A DNA stretch of 64,000 nucleotides, taken from assembly GCF_018446385.1 (NCBI RefSeq), contig NC_055988.1, forward strand, positions 164,250,209 through 164,314,208. Reading direction: 5' to 3'. The notes below the pieces were generated by a model that was not told the origin of the DNA, searched no databases, and was given only the letters and a program-made list of their open reading frames with translations. This document shows, piece by piece, positions 1 through 12,086 of the stretch; the first letter of the stretch is position 1; the number at the start of each line of letters is the position of its first letter. The stretch comes from Zingiber officinale (taxonomy: Eukaryota; Streptophyta; Magnoliopsida; Zingiberales; Zingiberaceae). Made by a program: the position numbers and the translations under genes.

Positions 1-2015
1 TGTATATATATATATATATAAAAGAGATCAATTCCCGATACATTACACATCCCCGATGCGTACTGGCCCATGTGGTAGTCAACCTTACTACGTGGACATA
101 TGCTCCCAGGTGTGTGTGCACTTGGGTGAATCCTCTCTCGATATATATAGTTTTGTTACCATAATCAACCATGTATGGACAATTCATGGACATCTATTGT
201 TAAATTTTTTATTTTTTAAAATTCTTACTTCATTTATATGAGAATTGAAAATCCGATTTGGGTTAAATCTCATCTCTAAACCCTAAAATCTTAAAGCCTA
301 AACTCTAAAACCTATTTTTTTCCCCCTAAAATCCTAAACTCTAAACCCTAATCACAACTTCGTTGCTAATATCATTAATTTGGGTTATTTCCACAGGTTC
401 CGACGTTCTTGCGTCGTATTGTGGAGTTCAACCAATGATCCACAGTGTCTGATTTGAGGAACAACATCTGAAAGGCGTGGGCTCTTTTGCCATGTCCATA
501 GGAAAATACAAGAACAGGTTTTTCTCCTTTCTTCCATTTTATTTTTCTTTTCTTCAATTTTTTTTAATACACTGTCTCTCATTATGGTAGTTGGCTCAAG
601 ACCATTATTTACTGGTTTTCCTGCCTCATTTTATCTATATGTAAAGTCGATATTGCCAACAGTGATGAATTGTAATTCTTCATTGGCAGAAGAAAATATA
701 CATGAGATTCACAACTAGATTTTGTGGGTTAATCGGCCGGCCCATACGTTCTCAATTATTTAGTTGGGCTCTTAGGAATCGCCCCCTTAGAGTTCTATAA
801 ATTGCAATTCCATTTTACCTCCGTAAATTGCCGCTTTCGATTGAGCATAAGTTATAACATAGATTTAATTGGCAAAACCCACTCAATTGCTCAATAGGCA
901 ATAGACACATGATAAGGATGTGGCCATGCAGATAAAGGCAGTTTGCTTTGGCAGTGACAGCAGTCTGCCTGTCTGTAGTGAAAACTGGCTTGATTTCCCT
1001 TGTAGGCCACCTAACAATACACAGCCTTTAAGATCCCCTCACAAGGACCACACATGTATCCATCAGATCTTGTCCTTCATATATATTATATATATAATTA
1101 AGTTTCAGTTTGAGTGAAGGAAATGAAAGTTGATGATCATGTTGTGTTTCTTATCTGGACTGAATCAATTGTGTTTTATTGGCGTTAGGTGATGTGCTTA
1201 ATAATGATTGAATGAATCAAAAGGAATGGTGGCAGTAATTGTGCATGTGGGACGTCATAATCTGGCATTGATCTTTATTCCAGTGTGGACCTGATCATCT
1301 CTCTGGTACACACAAGGACCACGGCCGCCTGATCACTCCCAATTCTTGAATGTTACGAAGTATAATAAGACAAAGAAGACACAAGCAAACATAACATAGC
1401 GGGGAGAAAACTCATGTGAAGTATCTTTCAAGGTTTGTTGTTTATGCCGTGAGCACATATAGCACGGATAAGACTCATCTGAAGCGATGGCGGAGTCTCT
1501 ACCCGGGTTAATATTGATCGACTGTAATATGCCCAGGTAATCATCTGTCTAGGACTTGCAGATGAAAAATTTATCTATTGGTCCATATTATTCGAAATAC
1601 AATTAAAGTCTTATATTAAAAATACATGAAAAAGATTATGAGTTTAAAAGATACATTAATATAAGTAATAAGGTCTTTTGGATAAAATTTAAAATTTAAA
1701 ATGAATAATATCATACTATTATAAACATGTATGAATTTGTATTGGATACATGTTAAAAGAAACTGCCTAGACTAAAGCCCAAATAAATTACCTTAATCCG
1801 AAGTATCTTTCAGGGCTTGAGATTTGGGGTTTGTAATCACTTCTAATTTGCAAATATGACATTGAGACACTCGCAAGCAGAGGACACAGATAGGACTCAT
1901 GTGAAGTATCTATTAGAATTTGAGATTTAGAGTTTATAATTAGTCCTATCCTCATACATTGCGGAGCATAATAAGACACGACCAAGCAGGAATAATAGAT
2001 CATTTGAAATATCGT
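1..2015. other. AT-rich spacer, no gene seen
   Basis: No reading frame here has codon structure or a recognisable domain. The first 20 bases are a TA microsatellite. Around 270-352 there is a degenerate run of telomere-like words (variants of AACCCTAAA), too imperfect to call a telomere array. Several short frames exist but look random. Confidence 0.6.
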
Positions 2016-2177
2016 TTAGGGCGTGTTTAGTTGGGGGTTATCATTGATAACCTTGATAAGTTATCAACGATAACCTTATTTGGTTTAAGTAATCAATGAT
2101 TTCCGATAATGCAATATTCCTGCCACATCAGCAATCAAGGAATATAACCCGGAATCAGAAAATCTTAGAAACCTTTG

Positions 2178-2805
2178 GAGGTGCTTGGTCGGCGGGTTTC
2201 GAATGCTGGAATGGTAATGAAATATATTTCATTCCCATTCTTGATGCTTGGTAGATGGGAATCGGAATCAAAATATGGATTTGATATCCCTACTTTCATA
2301 ACCCACCTACCCCTAGGTTATCGTTAAACTCATTCCTATCTATTCATGTGGTTTTTTTTAACGACCCAACCCCTCGAGTCGAACCTTTTCTTCTCTTTTG
2401 ATTTTCGCATTTCTGTGTCTTTCTTCCTCACTCACCGCTGCGCCTCAACTTGCCTCTTTACCATAGTCTGGTTTGTCGAAGGTGAGTCAGTTGCCTCAAC
2501 TTGTCTTTCTTTTTCTTTTGATTTTCGCATTTCAGCATCTTTTTTTTTACCTAATTTTCGTCAATCGGAATTAGTTTCCTTTATTTTCTATTGCCTCTTT
2601 ATTTTCTATTGGTGACAACAGTGCCCCTTTTCTAGGACTATGGAACTTGATCACCGCTTTTGAGATCACAACATTAATGAGAATAATATCTATTCCAGTA
2701 TCTATACCAAGCACCATCAATCCAGTAATCATTCTCATTGCCATTAACCTCTTAATCAAAACCCATTATCATTCTCATTGCCAAATATATACCAAGCACC
2801 CCCTT
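2178..2805. mobile_element. Nested MITE with GGAGGTGCTTGGT termini
   Basis: Terminal inverted repeats GGAGGTGCTTGGT (left) and GGGGGTGCTTGGT (right, opposite strand) bound a segment that interrupts the parent Harbinger-like element. The parent sequence is continuous across the same point in the sister element near 4815-4830. Flanks read TTT/TTA, consistent with a mutated 3-bp target duplication. No transposase is visible. Ends are good to a few bases. Confidence 0.5.
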
Positions 2806-2867
2806 AGGTTTTTCACGATTCCGGGGGTATCAATATTTTTTTTTCCAAAATTACCCTCCGAGACTAG

Positions 2868-3390
2868 CAGGTGGTGAGCAGAGCAGGCGAAGACTGTGGG
2901 GCAACGACAGCGACTGCGGAGCAATGACAACTAGCAATGGCAATGACGGCGAGAAGAAGGCGACGACGAGCAATGACGACAAGCAGGTGGCAGCGGTGAT
3001 GGCGAGTAGACGATGACTGTGAAGCAACGACGGATGAGGTCAGCCATCACCTGGACGAAGACGACGTAATAAAGGAGACAATGTAATAGAGGAGACGACG
3101 CCAGAGGTTCACGGAGGAGGCGACCTGTCAGTGGCAAGAAGGAGGCGACAGTGAGCAATGACGGCAACTGCGGAGCAACAAAGGTGATTGCGGAGCAACA
3201 ACTACGGCAAGCAGGTGGCGGCGGCGATGGCAAGCAAGCGGTGATTGTGAAGCAACGACGGCTGAAGCCAGCCATTGCCTGGACAGAGACAACGCGGAGA
3301 CTACGCCAAAGGTTCTCGAAGGAGGCGGTGTGCCGACGACTTCCAGAGGAAGCGACTTTAGCAATTGTGTGGAAGATGTCAACATAGTAA
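2868..3390. repeat. GC-rich imperfect tandem duplication inside element 1
   Basis: Two related blocks, roughly 2880-3060 and 3140-3330, share words such as GAAGCAACGACGG, AGCAATGACGGC and AAGCAGGTGGC. Frames stay open on both strands because of base composition, and no domain is recognisable. It occupies the same position in element 1 as the GC-rich exon-like fragment in element 2, so it may be captured sequence that later duplicated. That origin is inferred. Confidence 0.45.
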
Positions 3391-3656
3391 AAAATATGGG
3401 GGGTAAGAGGGAGAAGCACAGTAAAAGTAAATAAAAATAAAAATTTAATCACATATCTAAATTATTTTAATTATATTTTAAAATATATATATTTATTTTA
3501 AATTTTAAAAATTATAAATCAATTATATTTATTTATTATATATATTATCAACTTATTAATAAATATAATAATAATAATAATTAATTTAATTTAATTTAAT
3601 TTATTCCAAAAAAATTAATCATGTAATTGATAAGGGTAATATTGTAAATATTAAAT

Positions 3657-4525
3657 TGATCCTGTCCGAGAGTGAGTTGACGGACGCTGGGGAGGTGACG
3701 CTCACTTTGACTGGATGTCGACTGAAGACGACGTGGATCTCCAATGAGCTAAGCCTGCAATCACAAGTCATTAGTGCCGAGCCGGGGAAGGGTTCTCCGA
3801 CGATGACCCTCTGACGCTCAAGTCAGATACCGGCGGCAAACGAACGAAGTAGAGAAGAAAGGAGCAACAGCGTAACTGTAGCTACAGTAGTGAGCATACC
3901 TCTGTTGAAACCTGGGGGGTCCTTATATAGAGCTACCGGGAGGCACACACACACTTCCCGAGGCGTGCGCGATTCTCAAAACATACCTAGAAAATATGTG
4001 TCAGAAAAAGTGTGTCTGACGTCATATCCGAACAGCCCCAGTATATCCCCGACGTGACAGTGAAAGCTTTCACCATACGATTCTTTGTCCGACCATGCCG
4101 CCGACCATGCAGCCCGTCGGTGACACTGGTCCATAGGAAGATATCGTCAACCGCTCCTCTTGTCTATTACTGGGTCGAGTGGGAGAGCCGCTTGGCTAGC
4201 TTGTTGTCTGAGTGATACAATGGCCGGGCCGAGTATCCGTTCGACCGATGACCTGCTACTCGGTTCCGCCCTGCCAAGCGAGGGAGCCCTGTCTGCCGGG
4301 TCGAGGCTGCGTCCACTGCTTAGCCGGGGCGGCCGCTCGGCCTTCGTCCCTCTCTGCTTCGAGCTTTATGAGCGTCGAAAGCTCGGTGTCTGACCGAGCT
4401 GTCGAAGTGTCGGGCCGGCTACTCTTCCTGCTGACCGGGAAGGTAGTTCACCCGATTGGACGCCTGCCAAGGACGTTGACCACTTTGACCTCCTGCAGGG
4501 CGGACCCCACCTTACTACCGGATCA
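3657..4525 (-). mobile_element. Solo LTR (869 bp), TSD TAAAT
   Basis: On the - strand it begins TGATCCGGTAGTAAGG and ends GGACAGGATCA, and it is flanked by TAAAT at 3652-3656 and 4526-4530. It contains a promoter-like CTATATAAGG on the - strand near 3927-3937. There is no primer-binding site, polypurine tract or second LTR beside it, so it is best read as a solo LTR left by recombination. The GC-rich composition resembles Gypsy-type LTRs, but the superfamily is not proven. Frames inside it are LTR shadows. Confidence 0.75.
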
Positions 4526-4664
4526 TAAATTATATTATAGCATTACCTAGTTGAATCAAATAAGATTAGGATTAGCTTTTATTCCCTATAACTTTGGTTA
4601 TCGGATTACTTGATAATCACATAAACAAGGTTATGCACAACAATTTGAATCAAACGCACCCTTA

Positions 4665-5317
4665 GAGTTTTTTTTTTGTTAGGGATTATCGTTGATAACC
4701 TTGATAGGTTATCAATAAAAATCGTATTTGGTTTAGGTAATGAGCGATTTCAGATAACGAGTGATTTCTTCCGCGTCAGCAATTAGGGAATATAACCCGG
4801 AATTAAAAAATCTTAGAATCATATGGTTTTTTACAATTCCAGGGTTAATATTTTTTTTTCCCAAAATTACCCTTCACAAATCAGCGGGAGGAGGAGGTGG
4901 TGCTCCAGGGGAGATGGCAACGACGGTGTTGGACAACGAAGAGGGATATCTTTTGACTTCGACTTCTCCCTCCTCCCCATCCTCGTCGTCAACCACCACG
5001 GTCTCGCCCAAGCGATTCCTCGATTGGGACGATGAGAGATTGCTAGGTTTTGCCTGCGGAGGGGATGCAGCCAATAAGAGACAGAACAAAGGGTAATATT
5101 AAATTCGGTTATAACATTTGATTAAAAAGTATTTAAGGTTGATTAAAATTAATTTAAACTTTAGTGAATCGATTAAAAAAATTAATCAAATATGAAATTG
5201 ATTAAGTGATAAAAGTGTTTAAATAATATTATGATATATTTTATTCTTTATAATTTTAGTTATATAATTATATGATAATTACATAATTTATGTATGATAA
5301 ATTAAACTAAACACACC
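4665..5317. mobile_element. Harbinger/Tourist-like element 2, abutting element 1
   Basis: The element starts directly after the TTA (4662-4664) that also closes element 1. It ends AAACACACC followed by TTA at 5318-5320. The subterminal GATAACCTTGATAGGTTATCAA-type region and the ACCCGGAAT block match element 1. The left terminal repeat is degraded by a T-run (4668-4677). Its middle carries a GC-rich exon-like fragment at 4914-5096. Confidence 0.55.
4914..5096 (+). pseudogene. GC-rich 60-residue frame, possible captured first exon
   Basis: The frame opens MATTVLDNEEGYLL, runs through a Ser/Thr-rich linker and ends SPKRFLDWDDERLLGF...NKG followed by TAA. Base composition is far above the surrounding AT-rich DNA and resembles a real plant first exon. 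It lies wholly inside a Harbinger-like element, so it looks like a gene fragment captured by the element (Pack-MITE style). A GGTAAT just before the stop could be a former splice donor. I do not recognise the source gene, and nothing shows it is expressed as a protein. Confidence 0.35.
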
Positions 5318-5320
5318 TTA

Positions 5321-7940
5321 AAATTTAGGATTTGAAAATTAAGGTTTAGGATTGGTTGAATGCAAAAAGAAACCCGAGCAACCTAAACACCTAAAAGAGA
5401 AAGTACTAAACATTCAGTCGGACTCAACAAAAGCAAAGAAAGTGATAGCCTGAGATCAAATCGATTTCTTAGGTGGAGTCTAACCTACATCAAATTATTT
5501 AAACCCTCCCTCCCACCTAAGAAATTTAATATTAGGAAACCTTCAAGAGGAGTCACCTCCGGACTGGACTAGGTGATTTTGTTGCGCATCATTGAATATA
5601 TAGCACTCATTTGAGTGTTTGAAGGTTTTTTTTTTTTTTTTTGATGATTTTAGAGTGTTACTTATATGTACCTTGATGCTCGTTTAGGACCTCTCTCTAG
5701 ATTTGGTCATTTTAGAACGTTAATATTCTTGGTAAAGATTGGAAAATTATGATTTATGAATATTTAAAGGATATTGAGGGGTGGATAAGATGGAGGGATA
5801 AGATGCGTCCAAATTAATATATAGTCTATAAAAATGACAATAATAATAATAATAATAATTCCGTACCTTATCGCTGCACTTGATGAAATTATTATATAAC
5901 ATAATTGTGGTTGGATCCACAGTGCCAAAATTGATTGGAATTTAGAATATGGCTACCAAAACAATATTGTTAATGTCACGCAATGTGATAGATGAAAAGA
6001 TTGGCTACTTGCTCTTGTAAAATAACAAATAATAGGGCATTTGTTTGATTCACGGAGTGTTATTGAGAAGGAATTCAAGCATTATATATATTTGTGAGAT
6101 AGAAACGTAAATATACTTTTGTTAATATGGAATATGCCAAATTATTCCATTCGAATAGTAGTTTACTTTTTGTCTTGATAATATTTTATTTATTTTCATT
6201 CAATATACCAACGTCAATTAAATTGATAGTTTATATAAATTATGTTCATCTATAAATTTATTTTATATTTTTAACTGGAACATTCTTTTTATGATGATAA
6301 TAATTTTTATTTAATTTTAACACTTGATTTTAGGAATTTTTGAATGTCACACCCATGAGGAGGCAACCTATTTTGTATTTTTAATTATTACACATAAATT
6401 TCATTGTTTTTTAAATATTGATGATTTTGTAAGAGTTAAATTGAAGCCACAACATTTGTCAAAGATATTCTTATTAGATTTCGGACAATGCAATGACTAC
6501 GACGCAGAGAAGAATATAAATTGGAATTGATTTGGACCCAATTATCACAGAGTACGATATCCGTGCATATAAAATATCATTAAATTAAAAAATATTATCA
6601 GACAATTATTTTACAAAAGTAAAATAAAATAATATACAAAAATCAAATCAAAACAACGTTAACCTATTTTTCATCACTATTTTTTAAATTTCTAAAATAT
6701 TTCTTTTTCAATATTATTATAATAATTTTGAAGAAAACTATTTTACTATCTTGATATTTAAATGTAATTTGAATAAAGGATAATAATAGGAGACGGTAGG
6801 AAAGAAATATAATTATAATGACAGTGACTAAATTTGATAGGATGGGCTTTTTAATTTAATCAATATATTTATATTTAAATAATAATTTAATAATTGATGT
6901 GAATTTCTTTTATATTAATTAAAAGGGGTAAGAATTAAAAAAACGCCCTTGTTTTTCCAAGGCATCACAACAACGTCCCTTCTTCCATTTTTATTTTTAT
7001 TTTTGATAAATGGATCGTTGATCACTCTCCATCAAGACTATTGTCCTCAATTACATTGATTATAGTAGCGATAGTTTAGTATCTATTACAATATAAACAT
7101 TATTTAACATGATAAGGTCGAATTATAATATCTGTGGTTTATAATTGTTATAAGGTAAATATTATTGAACATGATAATATAATAATTATAAAGTAGTAAC
7201 TACTGTAATATCTATAATATGATTATTTTTTGAATAAGTTAGGTATATCTTATAATAATTATGAAAGGGTTTAATATGCATGTTGTTAAACATGTAAGTC
7301 TGTCGCCATGAGTTTAAATTTGAATTGGTAGTCAAGAAATTAAAATCAATATATAAAAAGTCAAAATCGAACAAATAGTATATTTAAGGATAGTTGTATA
7401 ATTTTACTAGCGGTAAGGGTCGTTTTTATAAAAAGAAAAACAGACATTATTATTATTAATTTATACTTATTCAAGTGTCTAATATTCTTAAAGTTATTAT
7501 TCTATTAGAAATTTTTAAGTCAGGATTTTATTAGAGGAAAATTTTCTTATAATATACTATAGTTAGATTTAAACCTTATATATTGATTATATTTTGGAAG
7601 GCTTAACCGTCACACTACTGTCTGGGAAAAAAACTGATTATTATTTCAATTAAAATTGATAGGAATTTAGTCAACAGCTCTAATAATTTTGTGGTTTTTT
7701 ACCATATAAATATAGTAAATTTAGTAAAAAGTTATTATAATAAAATAATATAAATCAATCTAATAAACCTAATTTAAATATAAACTTTAGAATAAATATT
7801 TTAATATTTTTAATATAAGTCCGAAAAAACATCTTTTTTTTATTTAAGGTTTTAAATTTTGTGTAGTTATATATACACACACGCTATTTTAGGTAAATTA
7901 AGTGCTAAATAAAGCTCATCAGTTATTTTGAAAAAAAAAT
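5321..7940. other. AT-rich intergenic region
   Basis: No gene is supported. There is a T-run at about 5626-5642 and an AAT microsatellite near 5836-5860. Words ACGCCCTT near 6943 and its reverse-complement counterpart near 7415-7430 may be ends of a degraded MITE, but this is weak. A TATATATA tract at about 7868-7876 lies upstream of the next gene's leader. Confidence 0.5.
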
Positions 7941-9304
7941 AATTAAAAATGGCATGTGAAACGGAAGAGAGGAAGCGAGTCCATCCGCGTGTCTGATCAC
8001 GTCCATGGCATCGGCGGCGGATCCAGGCTATTTGTAGCCACTTCCACCGCCTTCCTCTTCATTCTCGCCTCTTCTTCCTTCTTTCCTTCTCCTCTCGCCC
8101 TCGCCTACTCCGCTGCCCTCGCACCTCGCAACTCGCACCTCGGTGGTCTTCGTCGCTTCCTCGTCTACGTCTCGCCTTGTGGAGACTAGGGTAGATTTAG
8201 CAGATTGGCGCAGGTGCGTCTTCCTCTGAGCCCCTTGTCGGTATTTCTATTGTTGATTCGTTGCTTTCGTCGCGAGCTCTTGATTCGCCCTTGTTTGGGC
8301 CTTGGGGGGAGTTGGCGATCGAATCGTTAAAGATCTTTTTTTTGTTTTGTTTTGTTTGTGCTTTTTGATTCTACGGATGTTGCTTTAGATGCACAAGCGT
8401 AAAGTTGATCTGTTCTTATGGTTGGTGGAATCGCATTAAGATCTTCTCTTTTTGGATCCTGTCTTCCAAAGCTTTCCAAGAGGAGGAAGCAAAAACCATG
8501 ATATCGGCGGGTTACTTTCCAATTGCTTTTCCTATTTCTTACACAATTGCTGCTTTTGGATCTTCCTGCTTGCGTAGGTTGGAGGCTTCTTTCAGTCGGC
8601 TCTCCGATTCTTCATTAATTTCAGCCCTCGGATCATCCGCCGCAACAGAACAATTTGTTTTGTGGTTTAGAATTCCTCGCTTGTTATATATATTTCAAGG
8701 ATTTGTTGAACACCATTAAATTCAGTATTTAATTGCAGTTGTTTGGCATAGCACCGTTTTTTTATTCTTTCTATCGATTCATTGGATCTCTGTTTCTCAA
8801 ATTTCCCTGTCATTTTCCCTTGAAACAAAAAAGATTAACAGATCCAAACTGCTTGCTAATGATGTATTTGTCGGGATATTGCATCAACAAGAATAGTTTT
8901 GCTCCTGTAAATTTAGAAATCTTACTTTTTTTTTTATCTATCTCTTTAGGCTCTGGAACCAGACAAAGATTAAGGAGGCCTCTCAGCCAACACTGTTGTT
9001 CTTTAAATCACTCTGGAAGTCACTGGGATACCATTCCCTCGCACCTTGCAAAAGGTGTGGGCTCGGGAGGATGCACTTTTCCCTGTCTCTATTCCAATTT
9101 TCACTCTGCTGCTTGTCTGGCTACTCTGTCGTATAATTGAAGGGTCTCCAATTGATAATGGCTAACCCGTGAATCAGTTCCGTAGAAATAGATCATCTCC
9201 TAATCTTCCTTTTACTTTAGTAGAGTTTGATAGGTGTTCTTGAGAATCATAGGGAAACAATAGTTGCCAAGTGCTCTGGTATCTTTTGTGTTTACGGCTA
9301 GAAA
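7941..9304 (+). promoter_or_regulatory. Probable 5' leader region of the LRR gene, with leader intron(s)
   Basis: Composition rises sharply from about 7955, with CT-rich sequence typical of a plant leader (8040-8200). A donor-like GCAG/GTGCGT occurs near 8212-8217 and a CTCTTTAG acceptor near 8942-8949. A T-rich intron-like stretch lies between them. The nearest downstream start with good splicing is at 9305. Frames within 8405-9140 have no conserved content and are best explained as leader and intron. Exact transcription start and splicing are inferred. Confidence 0.4.
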
Positions 9305-12086
9305 ATGGCATTGATCGGTTGCTTTTCCTCACTTTGGGTTGGAAAGAAGAAGTCCAAGGTGAGCAAAGATGGTATTTTTCTTTCCTTTTCTCCTTGATAA
9401 ATTTGGTCTAGGTTGTTGCTCATTTCAACTTTTGCTTGCAGAGACTGCGGAATGAAATCTATTCGAAGGAGGAGAATATAATGGAAGCTTTGCCTATTAA
9501 GTCAGAAGCTCTCGCCTATGCGGCTATCCAGAAAGCAAGTCATAATGCATCTTTCAAATACTCTGAACCAATACAAACCAATGCAAGCATAAGAGGTTCC
9601 ACCGAACTTAAACTAGTAGGGGGTGAAAAGAATGATGAGAACTTTATCCAAATAGATGTGGCAGCTGAAGCAGCTTATGAGGGAGGTGATGAACATGACG
9701 AGATCATGTCATTCAAAAGGGATCTATCTGACCTTGATTTGCAGGCCCTGGCAGAAAAAGATGAAACCAGTTCCTATGGTTTGAACCAAAAAATGACCAA
9801 TGGACCTGATGACAAATCTGAGAAAGATGAGGGCATAACACCTGAATTAGTGATCCAGAGTGGGCATGTGAGTGATCCTGGGATGGGCCGCACGACTGCG
9901 TTTTGGGGCTCTCCTATGTTGAAACGCTCATGCTCTAATATTGAGACAAAGAGATCTAGTAAATTGCTTATGTCCCCAAGCAAGTCCCATTCATATGACG
10001 ACCTCAAAAACTTAGCTGGAGATTTCCCTGGAGAACCACCCAAATTGATCCCAGGTAGCCCTGCATCGGTAATGACTTCTTGCAGTGCTGATAAAGTAAT
10101 GCTAAAGAAGAGATCTTCAAGCCAGGTTCTTCCTTCGCGAAGTAGGAAACTTTGGTGGAAGCTTTTCTTATGGAGCCACAGAAATCTTCATCGGAGCTGG
10201 TCAATGAAACCTCATCGGTATGCTTCCATCAATTATACATCCAACCAGAAGGATGGTTACTGCTCTGATACAGTAGAACCCAATCGTGGTACTGATTGGA
10301 AGAACAAGAAGATTATGGAAGAGTCTGAGGCTAAATTTAGTAATGATATATGGCCTCCAAACCAGTGGGTTGCTTTTTCCACAGAATCTTCCTCTTTAGA
10401 TAGAGTGGATGCTTGGGTGCATAGTCTTGATGACAGCCCATTATGCCCAATTGACGATGGTGACAATGGAGATGAAATTGCACTTGAGTCTGCTACACCC
10501 CCAAGTTTTCTAGAGATTGGGGAATCATCCAGTAAAAACATCCATCGAACTGGTCGGCGTGCAATGGATGAGGTATTGCAGGCCAACAACATTATACAAT
10601 CCCTTCCTCCATTTTCTTCAGTTGCTCACATTGCCAGCATGGGCTTAAAGGTGGTACCTGCAATTTCAGCTTTCAGTAGCCTCCGGTCAGTCAATCTATC
10701 TGGCAACTTCATAGGTAAAGCTTAGCTACAGACTTATGTAAATTAAAATAGGAATTGTGTATGCCTATCGATGTGGTATATGACTTATTTCATGTTTGTG
10801 TAGTTCACATTTCGCCAGGATCTCTACCCAAGAGTCTTCACATGCTTGACTTGTCAAGGAACAAGATTACAACAATTGAAGGACTTAGGGAACTGACAAG
10901 GCTTCGAGTTCTTAATCTCAGCTACAACAGAATTTCACGAATTGGTCATGGTATGAATAACTATTTTTATCCTTTTATTAGCCAATTTGCTTGTTATGCT
11001 CTTTAAACTAGTTCTCTTTATAGACAATAATATCTATTTTTGGGTTACTGAAATACTTACATCTTACAAATTACAATAACCTTCTCAGGAAGATGTGCAA
11101 TGAGTCCAATTATTTGACGAACATTGTGCCATCTATGGCCTTTTAATTTCTGTGTTTACATTAAATTTAGAGATATATGCTCTTAATGCATATATCTCGG
11201 GAAGGAGAGCCTGACTCAATGGTAAAGTTGCTGACGTGTGACCTGAATGTCACGGATTCAAGTCGCGGAAACAAGTCTCTTGCAAAGCAAATTGCGTACA
11301 ATAGATCCTTTCCCAGCACCCGTATTGGAGGAAGCTTCGTGCACCGGCTGCCCTTTATATGTTTGTGATACAAATTCACAGTTTGTACACTTTCATTCGT
11401 GGACTTGAAATTTGTGCCATCTTCCTGTTCTAAACCGATTTGGACCAGATTAGCAATACACACAATTTCCTTCATTGATCTAGCAGCTCGTAATTGAACA
11501 TTAATGTTACATGATTCTTGAACTTATCATCCTCTTTAAAACTTAGTTTTGTTCTAATTATGACTGCTTTTCAGGGCTGTCGAATTGCACCGTGATCAAG
11601 GAGCTGTATCTTGCTGGAAACAAGATAAGCGGCGTGGAGGGACTTCACCGGCTTCTGAAACTCACAGTTCTGGACCTTAGCTTTAACAAGATAACAACCG
11701 CAAAGGCTTTGGGCCAGCTTGTCGCCAACTACCATTCTCTAGTGGCCCTCAACCTGCTCGGTAACCCAATTCAAAGCAACATCGGAGATGACCAGATTCG
11801 CAAGGCGGTCTGTGGCCTCCTTCCGCATCTCGCTTATCTGAACAAGCAGCCAATCAAACCACTGAGGGCTAGGGAGGCAGCCACAGATAGCATTGCAAGG
11901 GCAGCACTAGGAAATAACAATTGGGGTTCCCGTCGGAGGTCAGCTAGGCGAGTAGGCCATGGTTCAAGCCCTTTGATCAAGGGCGTCGGCGAGGGGAGGA
12001 GCTTCAGAGGCATTGCAAACCCACCAAGGAGTAACAGAAATAGATCAAAGAGCAGAGACCAGTACTCCACATCTGCTCGGAAATAA
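9305..12086 (+). CDS. SDS22-type leucine-rich-repeat protein (annotated in plants as 'outer arm dynein light chain 1'-like)
   Basis: Four coding exons give a 661-residue protein: 9305-9358, 9442-10714, 10804-10950 and 11575-12086. All junctions are GT-AG and stay in phase. The start MALIGCFSSLW is the first ATG with a clean donor. About 400 N-terminal residues are acidic and Ser-rich with no clear fold. From about residue 410 come leucine-rich repeats: LRSVNLSGNFI, LHMLDLSRNKI, LRVLNLSYNRI, IKELYLAGNKI, LTVLDLSFNKI and a capping repeat LVALNLLGNPI. The basic C-terminal tail ends in SARK. Exons 2-4 match the plant LRR family whose database name refers to dynein. Flowering plants have no outer dynein arms, so that name reflects the LRR fold and not function. 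The real role is unknown; protein-protein scaffolding is the family-based guess. A SINE sits in intron 3. Confidence 0.88.
11171..11197. repeat. 10-bp perfect inverted repeat beside the SINE
   Basis: AGATATATGC and GCATATATCT are separated by 7 bases immediately upstream of the SINE head. It could be a small cruciform or part of the insertion site. Confidence 0.6.
11199..11361 (+). mobile_element. Au-type tRNA-derived SINE in intron 3 of the LRR gene
   Basis: The head has box A-like CTGACTCAATGGTAAAG (from 11211) and box B-like GGATTCAAGTC (about 11256). The body carries the Au SINE words AAATTGCGTACAATAGATC and GTGCACCGGCTGCCCTT near its 3' end. These are the known landmarks of plant Au SINEs. 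A clear target duplication was not found. The frame reading through it is not a gene. It lies between donor 10951 and acceptor 11574, so it should be spliced out. Confidence 0.82.

Larger units (their letters stand above)
2019..4661. mobile_element. Harbinger/Tourist-like element 1 (non-autonomous, with nested insertions)
   Basis: The left end reads GGGCGTGTTTAGTT. The right end, on the other strand, reads GGGTGCGTTTGATTC. They are flanked by TTA at 2016-2018 and 4662-4664. A 3-bp TWA target duplication with a GGG-starting terminal repeat is typical of PIF/Harbinger and Tourist elements. No transposase frame is present. The inside holds a smaller MITE (about 2178-2805), a GC-rich duplicated cargo (about 2868-3390) and a solo LTR (3657-4525). 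Without the later insertions it would be about 1.1 kb. The subterminal stretch (GATAACCTTGATA and the following bases) is shared with the neighbouring element at 4665-5317, so they are the same family. Confidence 0.65.

Noticed and set aside
270-352. Telomere-like AACCCTAAA words
   Set aside because: Too degenerate and short to be an interstitial telomere array; A/C-rich spacer by chance is sufficient.
2931-3452. 173-residue - strand frame
   Set aside because: It lies in the GC-rich duplicated cargo of a Harbinger-like element and repeats itself as the DNA does; no domain.
4012-4550. Overlapping + strand frames up to 112 residues
   Set aside because: They fall inside a solo LTR with a clean TAAAT duplication and have no conserved content.
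8405-9140. Two + strand frames (104 and 135 residues) upstream of the LRR gene
   Set aside because: No motifs, T-rich intron-like composition, and location in the expected leader and leader intron.
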